Shown: in pieces, positions 39,688-50,650 of the stretch
Numbering within the stretch: position 1 is the first letter of the stretch
Layout: every line of letters starts with the position of its first letter
From: Phymatolithon calcareum
Lineage: Eukaryota > Rhodophyta > Florideophyceae > Hapalidiales
Direction of reading: 5' to 3'
Assembly: GCA_977006965.1 (NCBI GenBank)
Contig: OZ345369.1
Location: forward strand, 1,984,001-2,048,000
Length of the DNA: 64,000 nt
Made by a program: the position numbers and the translations under genes
The notes under the pieces: model-generated
The model's input: only the letters and a program-made list of their open reading frames with translations
Told to the model about the DNA's origin: nothing
The model's database searches: none

Positions 39688-41385
39688 ATGAACGCGGTCG
39701 ACCACGGCGGGCGGCCCGCGTTTCTCGCGCCTTATCTTCTTCCCGCCAGAAGCATCCCACGCCAGCGCAATGCGCCCCCCGTCTTGCGCGCCCATGCATC
39801 TGCCTCGCAACCCATGAACCCAACCGAACCCATTCAGCATTCAACATTTGACGCGCCCTCCACTGTACTAGCCGGCCTTCGATCCACAGCAGCCTCCCTC
39901 GCGCTGGCAGCGCTAACTCTCACAAGCGCCACTGTGCCGAACGCTTCGTCACCACCAACCGCCTCCGCTCTCGCCTTCACAGCTGCCCCGCGGCGGCGCG
40001 CGCGGATACGCAACGCCGCCATAGCAATCCCAAACATGCCGCGTCTGCCCTGGACGCGCAGCACGCGGCGCGCACTCACAGCCTCCGAGCTCGCCGCTGC
40101 TGGCGCGCGACGCCGCATAGCAACGGAGGCACTCGGCGTCTTCGAGGCGCGGTACGTGGACGTGGGCGGAGTATGCTGGTCACGTATCCGCGCACGTGTC
40201 GAGCGAGCCGCGCTCCGTTCCGACGAGGAGCTTCGGGAAACGCTGCGCTGGGCGTTCAGTCGTGCGAACGACGCATACACGCGCTATCTGCCGGCGTTGG
40301 AACTGGCCGGCATGCGCGACGGGATAGACGGGGAGATGTGCGGTGTGGGGATCATTTTCTCGGCGGAGACTCGAGGCTGGCGGCGTGCGAAACGTGTGGT
40401 TATTCGAGACGTTGTGCGCAACTCGCCGGCAGCAGATGCGGGTCTTATGCGCGGTGATGAAATTACCGCCATTGATATGGCCGCCGTCACTTCTATGAGC
40501 GTTGACGAGGCTACTGCACGACTGCTCGGTCGCGATGGCGGGCGGGTGTTGCTGTCGTTTGTGCGTGCCACGAAGGGGAGGGGAAGGGTGGAACTTAGCG
40601 TGTCGCTGACGAGACGACGGTTTGAGGTGCCCACTGTGGCGCATGAGATTGTGTATGTACCTGCTGTTGGGGATGTCGCTTTCATGCAGGTACGTGACTT
40701 TGCGGCGAATACGGCGGCACAGGCGCGCACGGCGATGCGGTGTATTGCGAGACATAGAGTCAGTGCGCTTGTGCTTGACTTGCGTGGAAACTCGGGCGGG
40801 CTTGTGGATCAGGCGGTCGCGTTCGCGAAATTGTTCCTCCCGCCTGGGAGAGTTGTGGTGCTGTTTGTCGGGCGCGGCGGCCGCGTGAGCATGGAGTGCA
40901 CAAAGACAAGATGGGCGCCGTGGAAGAGCGTGCGAGCGCCCGATGTGCCGGTGCTTGTTTTGGCGGACGAGCGGACGGCAAGCGCGAGCGAGCTTGTCGC
41001 GGCGGCGTTGAGGGATAATTGTCGGGCTGTAATCGTCGGGGCGCGGACATTTGGTAAAGGGAGTGTGCAGGCCGTCGTGCCACTTTCCGACGGCGCAGGC
41101 GTTGCGGTCACTGTTGCGGCGTATCGGACACCGCGTGGGAGACGGATTGCGGATGGACAGGGACTGCGACCAGACTTGTTTCGGGGAGACTTGAATGACG
41201 ATGCTGGGGCTGTGGAGCAGGTTTTTAAGGGCGGTGCACGGAAACGGATGCGATGGGTTCGAAGTAAGATCGCGAGGTGCGATGTGCCGTCCGGGGAAGT
41301 GGAGGAGCTGCTAGGGCGAAAAGTGGAGTGGTGGAAGTTTTGGAGACGATTTGGAATTGGTGGGGGACAGAACAGAAACAGATAG
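39688..41385 (+). CDS. ctpA: Plastid carboxyl-terminal processing protease CtpA (PDZ-S41)
   Basis: 565 residues from ATG 39688. An Arg/Ser/Ala/Pro-rich N-terminus with a hydrophobic Ala-rich stretch (about 60-82) is a bipartite transit peptide directing to the thylakoid lumen. Then come a CtpA N-terminal helical domain (DELRETLRWAFSRANDAYTRYL), PDZ (VRNSPAADAGLMRGDEITAID, about 235-310) and the S41 core: DLRGNSGG, ADERTASASELVAAAL with catalytic Ser432, and TFGKGSVQ with catalytic Lys457, the 25-residue spacing seen in known Ser-Lys tail proteases. CtpA cleaves the C-terminal extension of photosystem II D1 in the lumen, needed for Mn-cluster assembly. Its 3' half is the source, or oldest copy, of two further segments at 49056 and 55992. 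Confidence 0.92.
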   Translation: MNAVDHGGRPAFLAPYLLPARSIPRQRNAPPVLRAHASASQPMNPTEPIQHSTFDAPSTVLAGLRSTAASLALAALTLTSATVPNASSPPTASALAFTAAPRRRARIRNAAIAIPNMPRLPWTRSTRRALTASELAAAGARRRIATEALGVFEARYVDVGGVCWSRIRARVERAALRSDEELRETLRWAFSRANDAYTRYLPALELAGMRDGIDGEMCGVGIIFSAETRGWRRAKRVVIRDVVRNSPAADAGLMRGDEITAIDMAAVTSMSVDEATARLLGRDGGRVLLSFVRATKGRGRVELSVSLTRRRFEVPTVAHEIVYVPAVGDVAFMQVRDFAANTAAQARTAMRCIARHRVSALVLDLRGNSGGLVDQAVAFAKLFLPPGRVVVLFVGRGGRVSMECTKTRWAPWKSVRAPDVPVLVLADERTASASELVAAALRDNCRAVIVGARTFGKGSVQAVVPLSDGAGVAVTVAAYRTPRGRRIADGQGLRPDLFRGDLNDDAGAVEQVFKGGARKRMRWVRSKIARCDVPSGEVEELLGRKVEWWKFWRRFGIGGGQNRNR

Positions 41386-42250
41386 ATCAGGCAAGGGTAG
41401 TAGTACTGTAGCGAAAGTGCAAGTAAAAGGTTTCTTAGTTCGAGAAAGATTGTGAACAATGTGCGACATATCAGCAGCTTTTCAAAGAGAATAAAAGTGC
41501 ATGGAGAAGTTTGATGATTCACAGTACTTTACATGTTACCAGAGCTTAAGGAAAGGGTAACAGGGCCGTGTGGCACTTGCTTCGCCACGCGAATGTACTC
41601 TAATTATCTAATACTTGCTCGTTTGAATCGTAGTTAGTTTCTTCCTGTAGCAGCTCGCTCTCATTCACTTTCTTTCCCGACTGTAGCGCACGCTGTAAGT
41701 CAAACAGTTAGAAGCCAGGAACTACTGTACTATTGTACTTTTCGTTGCAGTCTTATGGCAATTGGCCAGAGGTTTTAGAAAGGATGTTCTAACTTTTCAT
41801 CTCAAAGTGAATTCACTCTGAAGCTAATCAGCATTGATTTTAGTCTCCATCGAGATAAAGTACGCCATGGCAATCTGCACGCATGATTTCCGTGGAACCC
41901 ATGTATCGAAATTTGCACGGCCATTTCGTGTAAGCGGTTCACTGCGACACGGCGACATTGAGAGCATGGAGAGAATTGAGTTAGTCTCGTATTTACGCCC
42001 ACTGGTCGTTACATCAGACTTGCATGCAACTGTAGAAGATTTGTAGATCGATGGCCCTGGCGCTCGCTATACAGCAAAGGAAAACAAAGAGTGGGCTCAT
42101 CTTCCTAGAGTGAACGGCCAGCCGATAATCTTAAACGTGACATTCAGAAGGGACTGCAGACTCTCCCAAGATACATCCATCCATCCATCCATTCAGACAA
42201 TATAGGAGAATCGAGAAAACGGCGCCTGCGGAAGCAGATGACAGGTCCAC
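40657..42250 (+). repeat. Duplicated segment, unit 1 (3' half of ctpA plus about 860 bp downstream)
   Basis: From the GTA codon 324 of ctpA (40657) to about 42250 the sequence is nearly identical to 49056-50650, and up to about 41800 it also matches 55992-57118. Because the copies include DNA well past the stop and any 3' UTR, this is a DNA-level duplication, not retroposition. A short catc microsatellite (about 42174-42191) differs in repeat number between units. Confidence 0.9.
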
Positions 42251-42373
42251 GGAGTCACCACAGTGGAGATGCACACCCCGAACGGACCTCGAGAGGGGTA
42301 GGGCATGCCCTGTTTGCAGCGCTGGGACTTCGGAGCCTGTGAGAGAGTCTCCAGAAAACATGACAAAAAGAGT

Positions 42374-42782
42374 CTTCAAAGAACTTCAGTGGGCAAGTCG
42401 CGATATTGCCGCTATGCTGCAACAAGAACAGTTCACGGCCCCCTTCAAACATATGCAGGAAGGGAAATCTTCAGGCCAACTCCGACGAATACTGTTCGCA
42501 AAAGAAGGCACGAGGCTCGAAGCAAGAAGAAAGAGGAAAATACCGTACGACAAACCGGATGAGATCCCGGCCATCCTCAGGTTTACCAAGGTGAGACATC
42601 GACAGCTGGCCATAAAATACGCAAGCGGAAGGTTTCCTCAAGTGAGCACGATGGTAATATCGAATACATTCGAAACGGCAGCAGAGCGCCACATGGAGAC
42701 CATACGTATGAACCTAACAAAGTGTGAACTGGACTCCGGAGAAATGTTAAGAACGGAAAAGGCATTAGACTCCATACTATAG
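42374..42782 (+). CDS. Unrecognised ORF (C-terminal part) inside the retroposed insert
   Basis: An open frame runs from the left insert edge to a TAG at 42780-42782, about 135 codons; reading through the flank it starts at ATG 42339 (147 residues). The protein is basic and helical, with words such as WASRDIAAMLQQEQ and TKVRHRQLAIKYASGRFPQV. I do not recognise a family. As the insert is probably 5'-truncated, this is likely the end of a longer source protein, possibly the retroelement's own. Confidence 0.4.
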
Positions 42783-42949
42783 TACTCTACAGCGTCACCA
42801 TAATTGACAATATGGAAAAAGTCGAGTCCCTGTATTAGGGACCAGGCGATATACTAGAATGAACAAGTTACGAAAAGCTGCTCCCGTACAGTCTTAGGAG
42901 TGTTAATGAGGGCTTTCAAATAAACAACTAAACAGTTGCAAAAAAAAAA
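42374..42949 (+). mobile_element. Retroposed insert with poly(A) tail and 14-bp target-site duplication
   Basis: The 14-mer atgacaaaaagagt flanks the insert at 42360-42373 and 42949-42962; the uninterrupted pre-insertion site survives in the sister copy near 51256. The insert ends in ten A residues (42940-42949), with an AATAAA signal at 42919-42924. Tail, signal and duplication are the hallmarks of target-primed reverse transcription of an mRNA by LINE machinery. It may be a 5'-truncated LINE 3' end or a processed gene fragment. It codes through to 42782 (see next entry). Confidence 0.85.
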
Positions 42950-43189
42950 TGACAAAAAGAGTTGTGTTTCACATGTACACATGTACATGTGGAACAAGAC
43001 AGTATACGTTTTGTGAACTGTAAAGTTGTATCACGTGTGTTACATACTGTATATCATAAACCCTCGCGTGGGCCCCGAGAAGACCCGAGAGAAGAGGACC
43101 TCTCGAGCAGCATCATGTTCAGGCTCTCAGAGGGCTTTTTTCAAGGCGGAGCCCGATCGGGGTGTTCATGTCTACACCACTTCATCGGG

Positions 43190-45734
43190 AGTGTACAGGA
43201 GCACATATTTTGCGTTCATTATTTACAATGAACGTGCACTGTGCACGGCAGACTGCCAGTGCACACGTTCCATCGGAACGCTTTCGGTTCCGACGGACTA
43301 TCATAGCATTTCCTGAAAAAAGCCTGAAAACTTAATTTGAGAAGTGCTATATTCATTGGCCAAGCAGTACTGTAATGCCCTGCCTCCGTTCTTCGCTTTA
43401 TATTGTACAGTACACTTGTAACAAACGCATACAGCTGTATGATATACTCACGTATTTCTGTATTGTAGGGAGCTGTAATTTGTAATGTACTGTAAGTTGA
43501 TCGAAAATGCTCTAGATCTAGTATTATATTGATCCTTTTAGAAAGATCTGGAATCCAGTTAGAAACTTGTAGAAACTTGTAGAAACTTGTAGAAGCATCT
43601 AGAAACTATTCGAACTTTCCAGAAACATCCGGAACATGAAATAGAACTCTCTGGAAACTTCTAGAAACCTACTAGAGCTTTCTAGATAGACCCCGAAAAT
43701 GTGAATGTGCCATTTTCGTGCGCATATGTTATGATATAGAAAAAATGGAATGTCTATAAGCTCCACCCGGATACCGACTAGCGGACCGGGGGAGGAGAAG
43801 GAGAAAGAACCAACGATTGAAAATAAGTAAAGAAACTAAGAGTCTTATTGTGAATATAGTACTCCCACCGGTTAACTCAACCCCTGAATAAGCCATTCGT
43901 TTCAACACTTATCTGAAACGAAAAATGTACAACCCAAACAACAGTGGCTGCAGATGCGCTGACAACTTTTAAATAAAAATCTACACTTCTTCTACAACCC
44001 AAACAACTGACTCACCCAAAGACGACGAGTGCGCTCTGCGTTACCACCTCCCAGGTACGTTGCCCTGGACGTTCTGGGACACAGAGCTCTTACGCGCTTG
44101 GCAGTGATAAGAATGCATGGCTTTTGCATAAAGCAGTCCTCTCCCGTCAAGATCGCGCGAAACTCTTATGCGCTCGGCAGCGCAAAGAATGCACAGCTTT
44201 GCAGGAAACATACCGCTCCCGTCAAGATGGCACAGAGATCAAAGTCTTCGAGACATTCCAGGTGAGCCATTGGTACCACGGAGCCATTTTAACGTCATTG
44301 TGCGCCGAAGGCGAGATTGAAAAGACAGAAACTGACACGCATTCTCGTTTGCAATCAGCGGCAATTTCGGAGCGGAGATCACTCTTACGATATGGTCAGC
44401 CTTCTTACTCTGGTGGTCCTACGCGCCTCGCATGTGGAAGAAGTCCTGAGTGAAGAAGTTTGAAAATGTGCTAGAGCTTCCGTAGCCAATATTATTGGAT
44501 GTTATCTGGGAAAGACATGTATCCTCTTCCGGACAGCCCTGCGGAGACTTGTGATCTCGATTTGACTCTCTACAGCATCGGCTTCATCGTTATGAGGTAT
44601 TTCATTGAGTTCGCCATTTCTTTTGTGGCAATGGGACAATGGTTCTAATTCATTTTTTTCTTTTTGAGCTTTTGCTTCTCAGCGATCAGGCGTTTTCTGG
44701 ATGACTCATGAACCGGACTAGGCAGTAACTGTTACCGAATGTTAGAAAGCAGCGGTGACAAACGAAGTTCCACCCAGTTTTCTAACCACTGTGACGACTT
44801 CGCGTCTTCTCACGTCAGAAGAGGGTTCCTACCTTGAGGACTATTGAGCCCGGCTCTTCTAAAAACTTCCGCCCTACCATCTAAATGCGCGCATTATCTC
44901 CCGTTACTGTAGAATCATCAAACTACAATTTGTACAATAAAACAACATTTGAAAGCCTGTTTTTCGTGACTAGAAACGCATCCTCGAGTACTACGGAGGA
45001 GCGTTCCTTTTGCGCGCACATGCGTTGTTCAGAATGCACATACAAAATTTTTTAGTGTAGTGTAATCCACGGTCACCTACATGTCCACGAGTATGTGCAC
45101 CAGATGTCATAAATGAACGTACACTAGTGCTCCTGGAGATAGCAGTGACCCCCGATGATGCACGACATCTGGATTTTATTGCTCCAATCATAAAAGAGGG
45201 CGCAATGAAGGCATCGTTTTCATCAAAAACCGTTGTGAAATTCAAAAAGAAGAAGAAAAAAGTAGATTTTTATTTAAAAGCTACCAACTCATCTGCTGAT
45301 ACCTGAGGCAACTTTTCGCGTGCCAAGAAAATTTGGCTTGCACACCGAACAGAATCATTATGATTGATGATTCTGTCCGCGGTGAAGAGTTTCTATTGGT
45401 GGGTGTTTCTCGGCTCGGTGATCTACAAAAACCAATCTCTGGTCTCCTGTGCGGTCATGAGGAGGGTGCGAAATTCCTGAACGAAATCGAGATTCACTAT
45501 AACTGGTGACAACACTCACTCACCGCAGACGATACGCATAAGCGCACTGTCCGTCGAGCGTGCGCGGGCGAGCCCGATAAGGAGGATTGAGCAAGGTGGT
45601 GCGACTTGAATTCTGGCTGACGATCCAGACCGTTCTACAACTCGTTTTTACATCTCGTCGCACCAAGCGCAAAAAAGTTGGCATTCTCTGAAAATCCATT
45701 TCGCTGTTGCAGGAGATTTCCAGTTGAACTGATA
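43190..45734. other. Non-coding stretch of unit 1, absent in part from unit 2
   Basis: 42963-43190 matches 51270-51475 and 45162-45275 matches 51477-51592, so about 1.97 kb (43190-45162) is present here and missing in unit 2, or was inserted here. It contains the GAA/TTC-rich repeats described below and no recognisable gene. Around 45275-45350 lies a dispersed repeat (caactcatctgctga ... ccaagaaaatttggcttg) seen also near 53786 and, reversed, near 58797-58890. Confidence 0.5.
43558..43690. promoter_or_regulatory. Tandem tagaaacttg repeats with a heat-shock-element-like core
   Basis: The 10-bp unit tagaaacttg is repeated about three to four times from 43558, followed by degenerate GAA/TTC blocks. 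At 43654-43666 the sequence GAAACTTCTAGAA fits a perfect three-unit heat-shock element (GAAnnTTCnnGAA), and TTCCAGAA at about 43617 fits two units. No gene starts nearby, so function is doubtful; it may be a simple repeat that happens to match. Confidence 0.4.
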
Positions 45735-47231
45735 ATGGTGGTACCTTACCCAAGCGTGTACAATGGTGGGTGGTCTAATAATGCAAATGATCGTGTGAGA
45801 TTTCAGAATGAAGTGCAAGAGGAGCGTCGAGGGTCAAGTGACGCAAGCGAGGTGTCTGCGGACGGCGATGAAGCTGCAAGGTTTCGCGTCTTTCGTTATT
45901 CATGGAAAGCACAGTGGAAATGGGGTGAAGCCTCTAGGCTGTGGCACGACATCGACAGAATGAGCGACATAGAGCCACTACATTTACCCGTTCTTTTTCG
46001 CTCAGGACCATTTGACGTGAATGATTACGTGCGTTCGTCGGTGAATGCATGGACAAGATTCATATTGAACAGGCAGATTAAGTTCATCGGCCCCAACGCC
46101 TGTGCGACGAGTGTGACAGGTGGCGACGGGGTTGAAGTTCCTTTTGTAATAACCGCGGACCGCCCAGTTCCATTTGATACGGCCGTGAGGAATGTGGAAT
46201 GCGATGTCCGACACTCGTTTCTTCTTCCCGATGATGGTGGAGAGATAAGGATATGCGATCCGACGCCAGGAGGTCAAGAAATTGGAAATGGAATAATCTA
46301 CTTGAGTCCCCACTCAAGTATTCCGACCCGGCGACCCTTCGCTCTTGTTCCAGAGCAACTTAACGTGCTTTGGCCCTTAATTGGGTGCTCTAGATTTCAG
46401 AGTCATTATCGAGAAGTGATTGTAGAAGACGCTGTTGAACTTCGGACGAGAGAGTTGAGAGAAGGGTTGGCGTCGCAACTGAACGAGGATATATGCGAAG
46501 AGCTAGGCAACGTGTGTACGTTGGAAAAGTCGCAACTTTTCACCTCAGACGGCATTGCGTTTACAATCGTGTGGTGTTCGCAGATACTGATATGTACAAC
46601 ATCGCGGGATGTTGGGGAGGATTGGGTTATGCGGGGAGATAATATGGAACAGTATATGGAAGACGGGATGAAGTGCTACTTGGTGGAGAAATGGCCGCCG
46701 CTTAGCATTGTGAGAGAAAGACTTCCTACCTACTTGGCTGCATGTATTATCAACAAAGAAGGAGCAGCAGTATTCAGGCCAAGAGCAACTACGAGGACAG
46801 TGCGTGCAATGAAATCTGTCGCGCGATTTGTGAAAGCAACTGGCGGCACGCAGCGTGATCTCAATACGATGGCAAACATTCTACGCGTGTGTCGACCTGT
46901 GGTTATCGGAATGTGGCTTTCTTTCCAGCATGGTGGCACTCCAAACGAGCTTCCGGAACCGATCGCTCCATCTTTTGCACATCCGAGCTGTTGGACCAGG
47001 TCTTGTATAGCTGAGTATAAGGAGGGAACAGAGGTAAGTCTACCTCTAGCAACAGTGAGAGAGGTTAGTGCATTCGGATTCAGTGTATACAAATGCGGAG
47101 AAATCCGGGACGAAGCTGCAGATCGAAGTGGTCATATGGAGTTGAGAGACGGAGTGTGGCGTGTAGACTGGAACTCTAGTCCGTTGCAAAGTGGAGGACA
47201 GAAGTGTGACCCCGATGAATTGATGGGATGA
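45735..47231 (+). CDS. Unrecognised 498-residue protein A (intact copy of a local family)
   Basis: 498 residues from ATG 45735 (MVVPYPSVYNGG). The sister copy at 54201 is about 90% or more identical by eye, with conserved reading frame over most of its length, and a C-terminal fragment recurs at 58256. I recognise no domain. It appears globular, with no signal peptide or transmembrane helix. Words conserved between copies include WNDI/WHDI, FDVNDYVRSSVNAWTRFIL, DVRHSFLLPDDGGEIRICDP and LPTYLAACIINKEGA. Its TGA overlaps the ATG of the next ORF (ATGA). Coat-protein-like or transposon-borne origin is possible, because stop-restart ATGA overlaps are known from some fungal totiviruses, but no sequence similarity supports this. 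Confidence 0.6.
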   Translation: MVVPYPSVYNGGWSNNANDRVRFQNEVQEERRGSSDASEVSADGDEAARFRVFRYSWKAQWKWGEASRLWHDIDRMSDIEPLHLPVLFRSGPFDVNDYVRSSVNAWTRFILNRQIKFIGPNACATSVTGGDGVEVPFVITADRPVPFDTAVRNVECDVRHSFLLPDDGGEIRICDPTPGGQEIGNGIIYLSPHSSIPTRRPFALVPEQLNVLWPLIGCSRFQSHYREVIVEDAVELRTRELREGLASQLNEDICEELGNVCTLEKSQLFTSDGIAFTIVWCSQILICTTSRDVGEDWVMRGDNMEQYMEDGMKCYLVEKWPPLSIVRERLPTYLAACIINKEGAAVFRPRATTRTVRAMKSVARFVKATGGTQRDLNTMANILRVCRPVVIGMWLSFQHGGTPNELPEPIAPSFAHPSCWTRSCIAEYKEGTEVSLPLATVREVSAFGFSVYKCGEIRDEAADRSGHMELRDGVWRVDWNSSPLQSGGQKCDPDELMG

Positions 47232-47368
47232 TTGCGCAAGTTGTTAGAGCGAATATTCATGCGGTTGTTTCGTGTTACAGCATCCGTGTCCGTATTAGGG
47301 GACTCTTCGATGAAGTGAAGATGCAGATTAAGGAGTTCAGGCTAGGAATGAGCAACAAGCAAGTTTAA
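47228..47368 (+). CDS. Small ORF B overlapping protein A by ATGA
   Basis: 46 residues from ATG 47228, sharing ATGA with the stop of ORF A. The sister copy (55695) begins with the same residues (MIAQVVRAN, then GLFDEVKM) but reads on for 99 codons and into the ctpA fragment; this copy is shortened by small deletions near 47330. A variant of the GLFDEVKM block (RGLLTELMMQFKE) recurs around 58900. Probably a truncated form of the longer ORF. No family is recognised. Confidence 0.4.
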   Translation: MIAQVVRANIHAVVSCYSIRVRIRGLFDEVKMQIKEFRLGMSNKQV

Positions 47369-48307
47369 AAGTATGATTTGATACCGACTACAGTACAGAC
47401 TTTTCAACATACACTCCACAATCCAGCAACGGCGGTGCCTAGAACGAGACCACAAAGTACTACACGCAAGTCCACACATTGCAAGTAATCGTGGACGTAG
47501 ATGTACCTCCACAAACAACGCAACCTACTTGCTACTAACCAGCGATGTCACCATTTATAAAGAGTCCTCAAAGTATTAGAAAAACAAAACATTCAATAGA
47601 AAAAGTTCAATCATATGGAAAAAGTCACCAAAATGTATCACTTTGTAGAAATGAAATGATGCAGTGGCGCCAGAAGCTGAATGAGGCTACCTAAATTCCG
47701 GTATATATTCTACGAGCAGGAAGCACACAATATGTTTCCAACAAACCCGTGGCTGGAAATTGATTGGAAATGTACTTAAGCCGTTTCCCCCGTAGTTTTA
47801 GTAGAGAGGAGGGAGATTCCGCTTCCAAGGTAGAACCAACCAATTTCCTCGAAACACTCGCATTGATTACAGAAATTTATTTCCTGTAGGATGTTGACAC
47901 GCAATGATGCAGTTGTGTAATAAGCGATATTATCGCCATCGATCTAGGAACTCTATAACAGCTCTTTGCGACCTATCCACCGACACTATCAACACAGTGT
48001 GGCGAACGACTCTTCCAAGAGGAACCAACGGATTAATCGCAGACACCGACTAACACGCAAAGTACTATTAGTCTAGAGTCAGTTAGTGCCCCCCTTTTTT
48101 CAGGGTGTGCAATCGCTCGCCCCCGCCCTTATTTAAGCAGCGGTCCTTATCGCATCATGGACTGAGGCATCGCATCAGAGAAGGATCATTCTTTTTCAAT
48201 ATAAACTCAACCTTTATCTTAAGACACTCGGTGATTACAAGGAGAAGATTTGAGTTTTAAGAGGAAGCTTGTTCAAGTTTAATTTGGAAACGGATGACCA
48301 ACTAGTG
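47369..48307. other. Spacer between ORF B and ORF C
   Basis: About 940 bp, AT-rich, without a recognisable gene. No counterpart in unit 2, where the ORF B region joins directly to the ctpA fragment. Confidence 0.4.
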
Positions 48308-48808
48308 ATGGAAAGTGAAAGTCCTTTGTCGGCGCATCTCACCGATCGACAACCCACCGCTGCAATAGATCAACCCGTTAGTCACCCAATACTACGGAGT
48401 CTCTATCCAAACGTTGTGACAAAATGGTTGAGGAAGAGAAAAAGTCATGAAGATGAAGTCATCGTGGAGAAGAATGAATTCCCGTCGATTACGGTGTCAA
48501 TCGATAGGAGCCTTCTTAAGTCCATGTTCTTCCTAGGGACATTCCATGACATTTCAAGCATTAAGCCAGGTGGAGCACTGACTTCGAATGACATACAGAA
48601 CTTCATTGAAGGTTTGTTGTACAAGAATGAAGGGGAGCAGGTACATCCAGAAATCATAGAGAGGGCTCTCCACGGTCTTCGAACGCCATGCACATCGTAC
48701 AAGGATTCTGGAAATTGCTACAGATTTCTTCTCAATATTAGAAGAAGCTGGGTCCCATATCTTCAAAGCAAACAACCAGACGAAAGCCGTAGTCCTCACG
48801 CAGGATAA
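48308..48808 (+). CDS. Unrecognised ORF C (possibly frameshifted near its end)
   Basis: 166 residues from ATG 48308. A relative at 57213-57551 shares RALxxLRxPCTS, GGALTSN/RGALTSN and VHPEIIERALH, so the frame is probably real coding history. From about 48707 the next frame gives a plausible continuation (RILEIATDFFSILEEAG ... KELERSSER) to a TAG near 48937, suggesting a one-base shift. No family is recognised. Confidence 0.4.
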   Translation: MESESPLSAHLTDRQPTAAIDQPVSHPILRSLYPNVVTKWLRKRKSHEDEVIVEKNEFPSITVSIDRSLLKSMFFLGTFHDISSIKPGGALTSNDIQNFIEGLLYKNEGEQVHPEIIERALHGLRTPCTSYKDSGNCYRFLLNIRRSWVPYLQSKQPDESRSPHAG

Positions 48809-49055
48809 GGTGTTCCCAACAAGTTTGAAAAAGGTAATGGAAAAACACCTCGAATATCAGCAAGTATTGAAGAACGACCTAAGGGCCTATAATAAGCTAT
48901 TGTGTAAGGAACTAGAGAGATCTTCCGAAAGGTAGAAAGCATGCACCGTAAGGGTCCACCACGAACACCGAAGAAACCACAAACATCTGGATTCAAAGTG
49001 GACACGAAACGAAAGAAATGGACTCCAGTTTGCCTTTACTCTCAATGAAAAAAGT

Positions 49056-49784
49056 GTACCTGCCGTTGGGCATGTCGCGTTCATGCAGGTACGTGACTTT
49101 GCGGCGAATACGGCGGCACGGGCGCGCACGGTGATGCGGTGTATTGCGAGACATAGAGTCAGTGCGCTTGTGCTTGACTTACGTGGAAACTCGGGCGGGC
49201 GTGTAGATCAGGCGGTCGCGTTCGCGAAATTGTTCCTCCCGCCTGGGAGAGTTGTGGTGCTGTTTGTCGGGCGCGGCGGCCGCGTGAGCATGGAGTGCAC
49301 AAAGACAAGATGGGCGCCGTGGAAGAGCGTGCGGGCGCCCGATGCGCCGGTGCTTGTTTTGGCGGACGAGCGGACGGCAAGCGCGAGCGAGCTTGTCGCG
49401 GCGGCGTTGAGGGATAATTGTCAGGCTGTAATCGTCGGGACGCGGACATTTGGGAAAGGAAGTGTGCAGGCCGTCGTGCCACTTTCCGACGGCGCAGGCG
49501 TTGCTGTCACTGTCGCGGCGTATCGAACACCGCGTGGGAGACGGATTGCGGATGGACAGGGACTGCGACCAGACTTGTTTCGGGGAGACTTGAATGACGA
49601 TGCTGGGGCTGTGGAGCAGGTTTTTAAGGGCGGTGCACGGAAGCGGATGCGATGGGTTCGAAGTAAGATCGCGAGGTGCGAGGTGCCGTCCGGGGAAGTG
49701 GAGGAGCTGCTAGGGCGAAAAGTGGAGTGGTGGAAGTTTTGGAGACGATTTGGAATTGGTAGGGGACAGAACAGAAACAGATAG
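49056..49784 (+). pseudogene. ctpA 3' fragment, copy 2 (S41 core, no PDZ)
   Basis: Codes for the last 242 residues of CtpA with few substitutions, keeping the DLRGNSGG block, the catalytic Ser (TASASE) and Lys (TFGKGS). It lacks the transit peptide and PDZ domain. The upstream linker joins it out of frame, because its A run is one base shorter than in copy 3 (six against seven A). The first internal ATG is at 49083 (233 residues), so expression of a bare core is conceivable but unlikely. Confidence 0.8.
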
Positions 49785-50650
49785 ATCAGGCAAGGGTAGT
49801 AGTACTGTAGCGAAAGTGCAAGTAAAAGGTTTCTTAGTTCGAGAAAGATTGTGAACAATGTGCGACATATCAGCAGCTTTTCAAAGAGAATAAAAGTGCA
49901 TGGAGAAGTTTGATGATTCACAGTACTTTACATGTTACCAGAGCTTAAGGAAAGGGTAACAGGGCCGTGTGTCACTTGCTTCGCCACGCGAATGTACTCT
50001 AATTATCTAATACTTGCTCGTTTGAATCGTAGTTAGTTTCTTCCTGTAGCAGCTCGCTCTCATTCACTTTCTTTCCCGACTGTAGCGCACGCTGTAAGTC
50101 AAACAGTTAGAAGCCAGGAACTACTGTACTATTGTACTTTTCGTTGCAGTCTTATGGCAATTGGCCAGAGGTTTTAGAAAGGATGTTCTAACTTTTCATC
50201 TCAAAGTGAATTCACTCTGAAGCTAATCAGCATTGATTTTAGTCTCCATCGAGATAAAGTACGCCATGGCAATCTGCACGCATGATTTCCGTGGAACCCA
50301 TGTATCGAAATTTGCACGGCCATTTCGTGTAAGCGGTTCACTGCGACACAGCGACATTGAGAGCATGGAGAGAATTGAGTTAGTCTCGTATTTACGCCCA
50401 CTGGTCGTTACTTCAGACTTGCATGCAACTGTGGAAGATTTGTAGATCGATGGCCCTGGCGCTCGCTATACTGCAAAGGAAAACAAAGAGTGGGCTCATC
50501 TTCCTAGAGTGAACGGCCAGCTGATAATCTTGAACGTGACATTCAGAAGGGACTGCAGACTCTCCCAAGATACATCCACCCATCCATCCATCCATCCAGA
50601 CAATATAGGAGAATCGAGAAAACGGCGTCTGCGGAAGCGGATGACAAGGC
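49056..50650 (+). repeat. Duplicated segment, unit 2 (3' half of ctpA and downstream DNA)
   Basis: Nearly identical to 40657-42250. The upstream junction replaces ctpA codons 1-323 with the same unrelated linker (gaagaaaccacaaacatctg ...) that precedes the third copy, so units 2 and 3 derive from one capture event. Confidence 0.9.

Noticed and set aside
40809-41522. Minus-strand ORFs opposite ctpA and its copies
   Set aside because: GC-rich antisense shadows, repeated only because ctpA is repeated.
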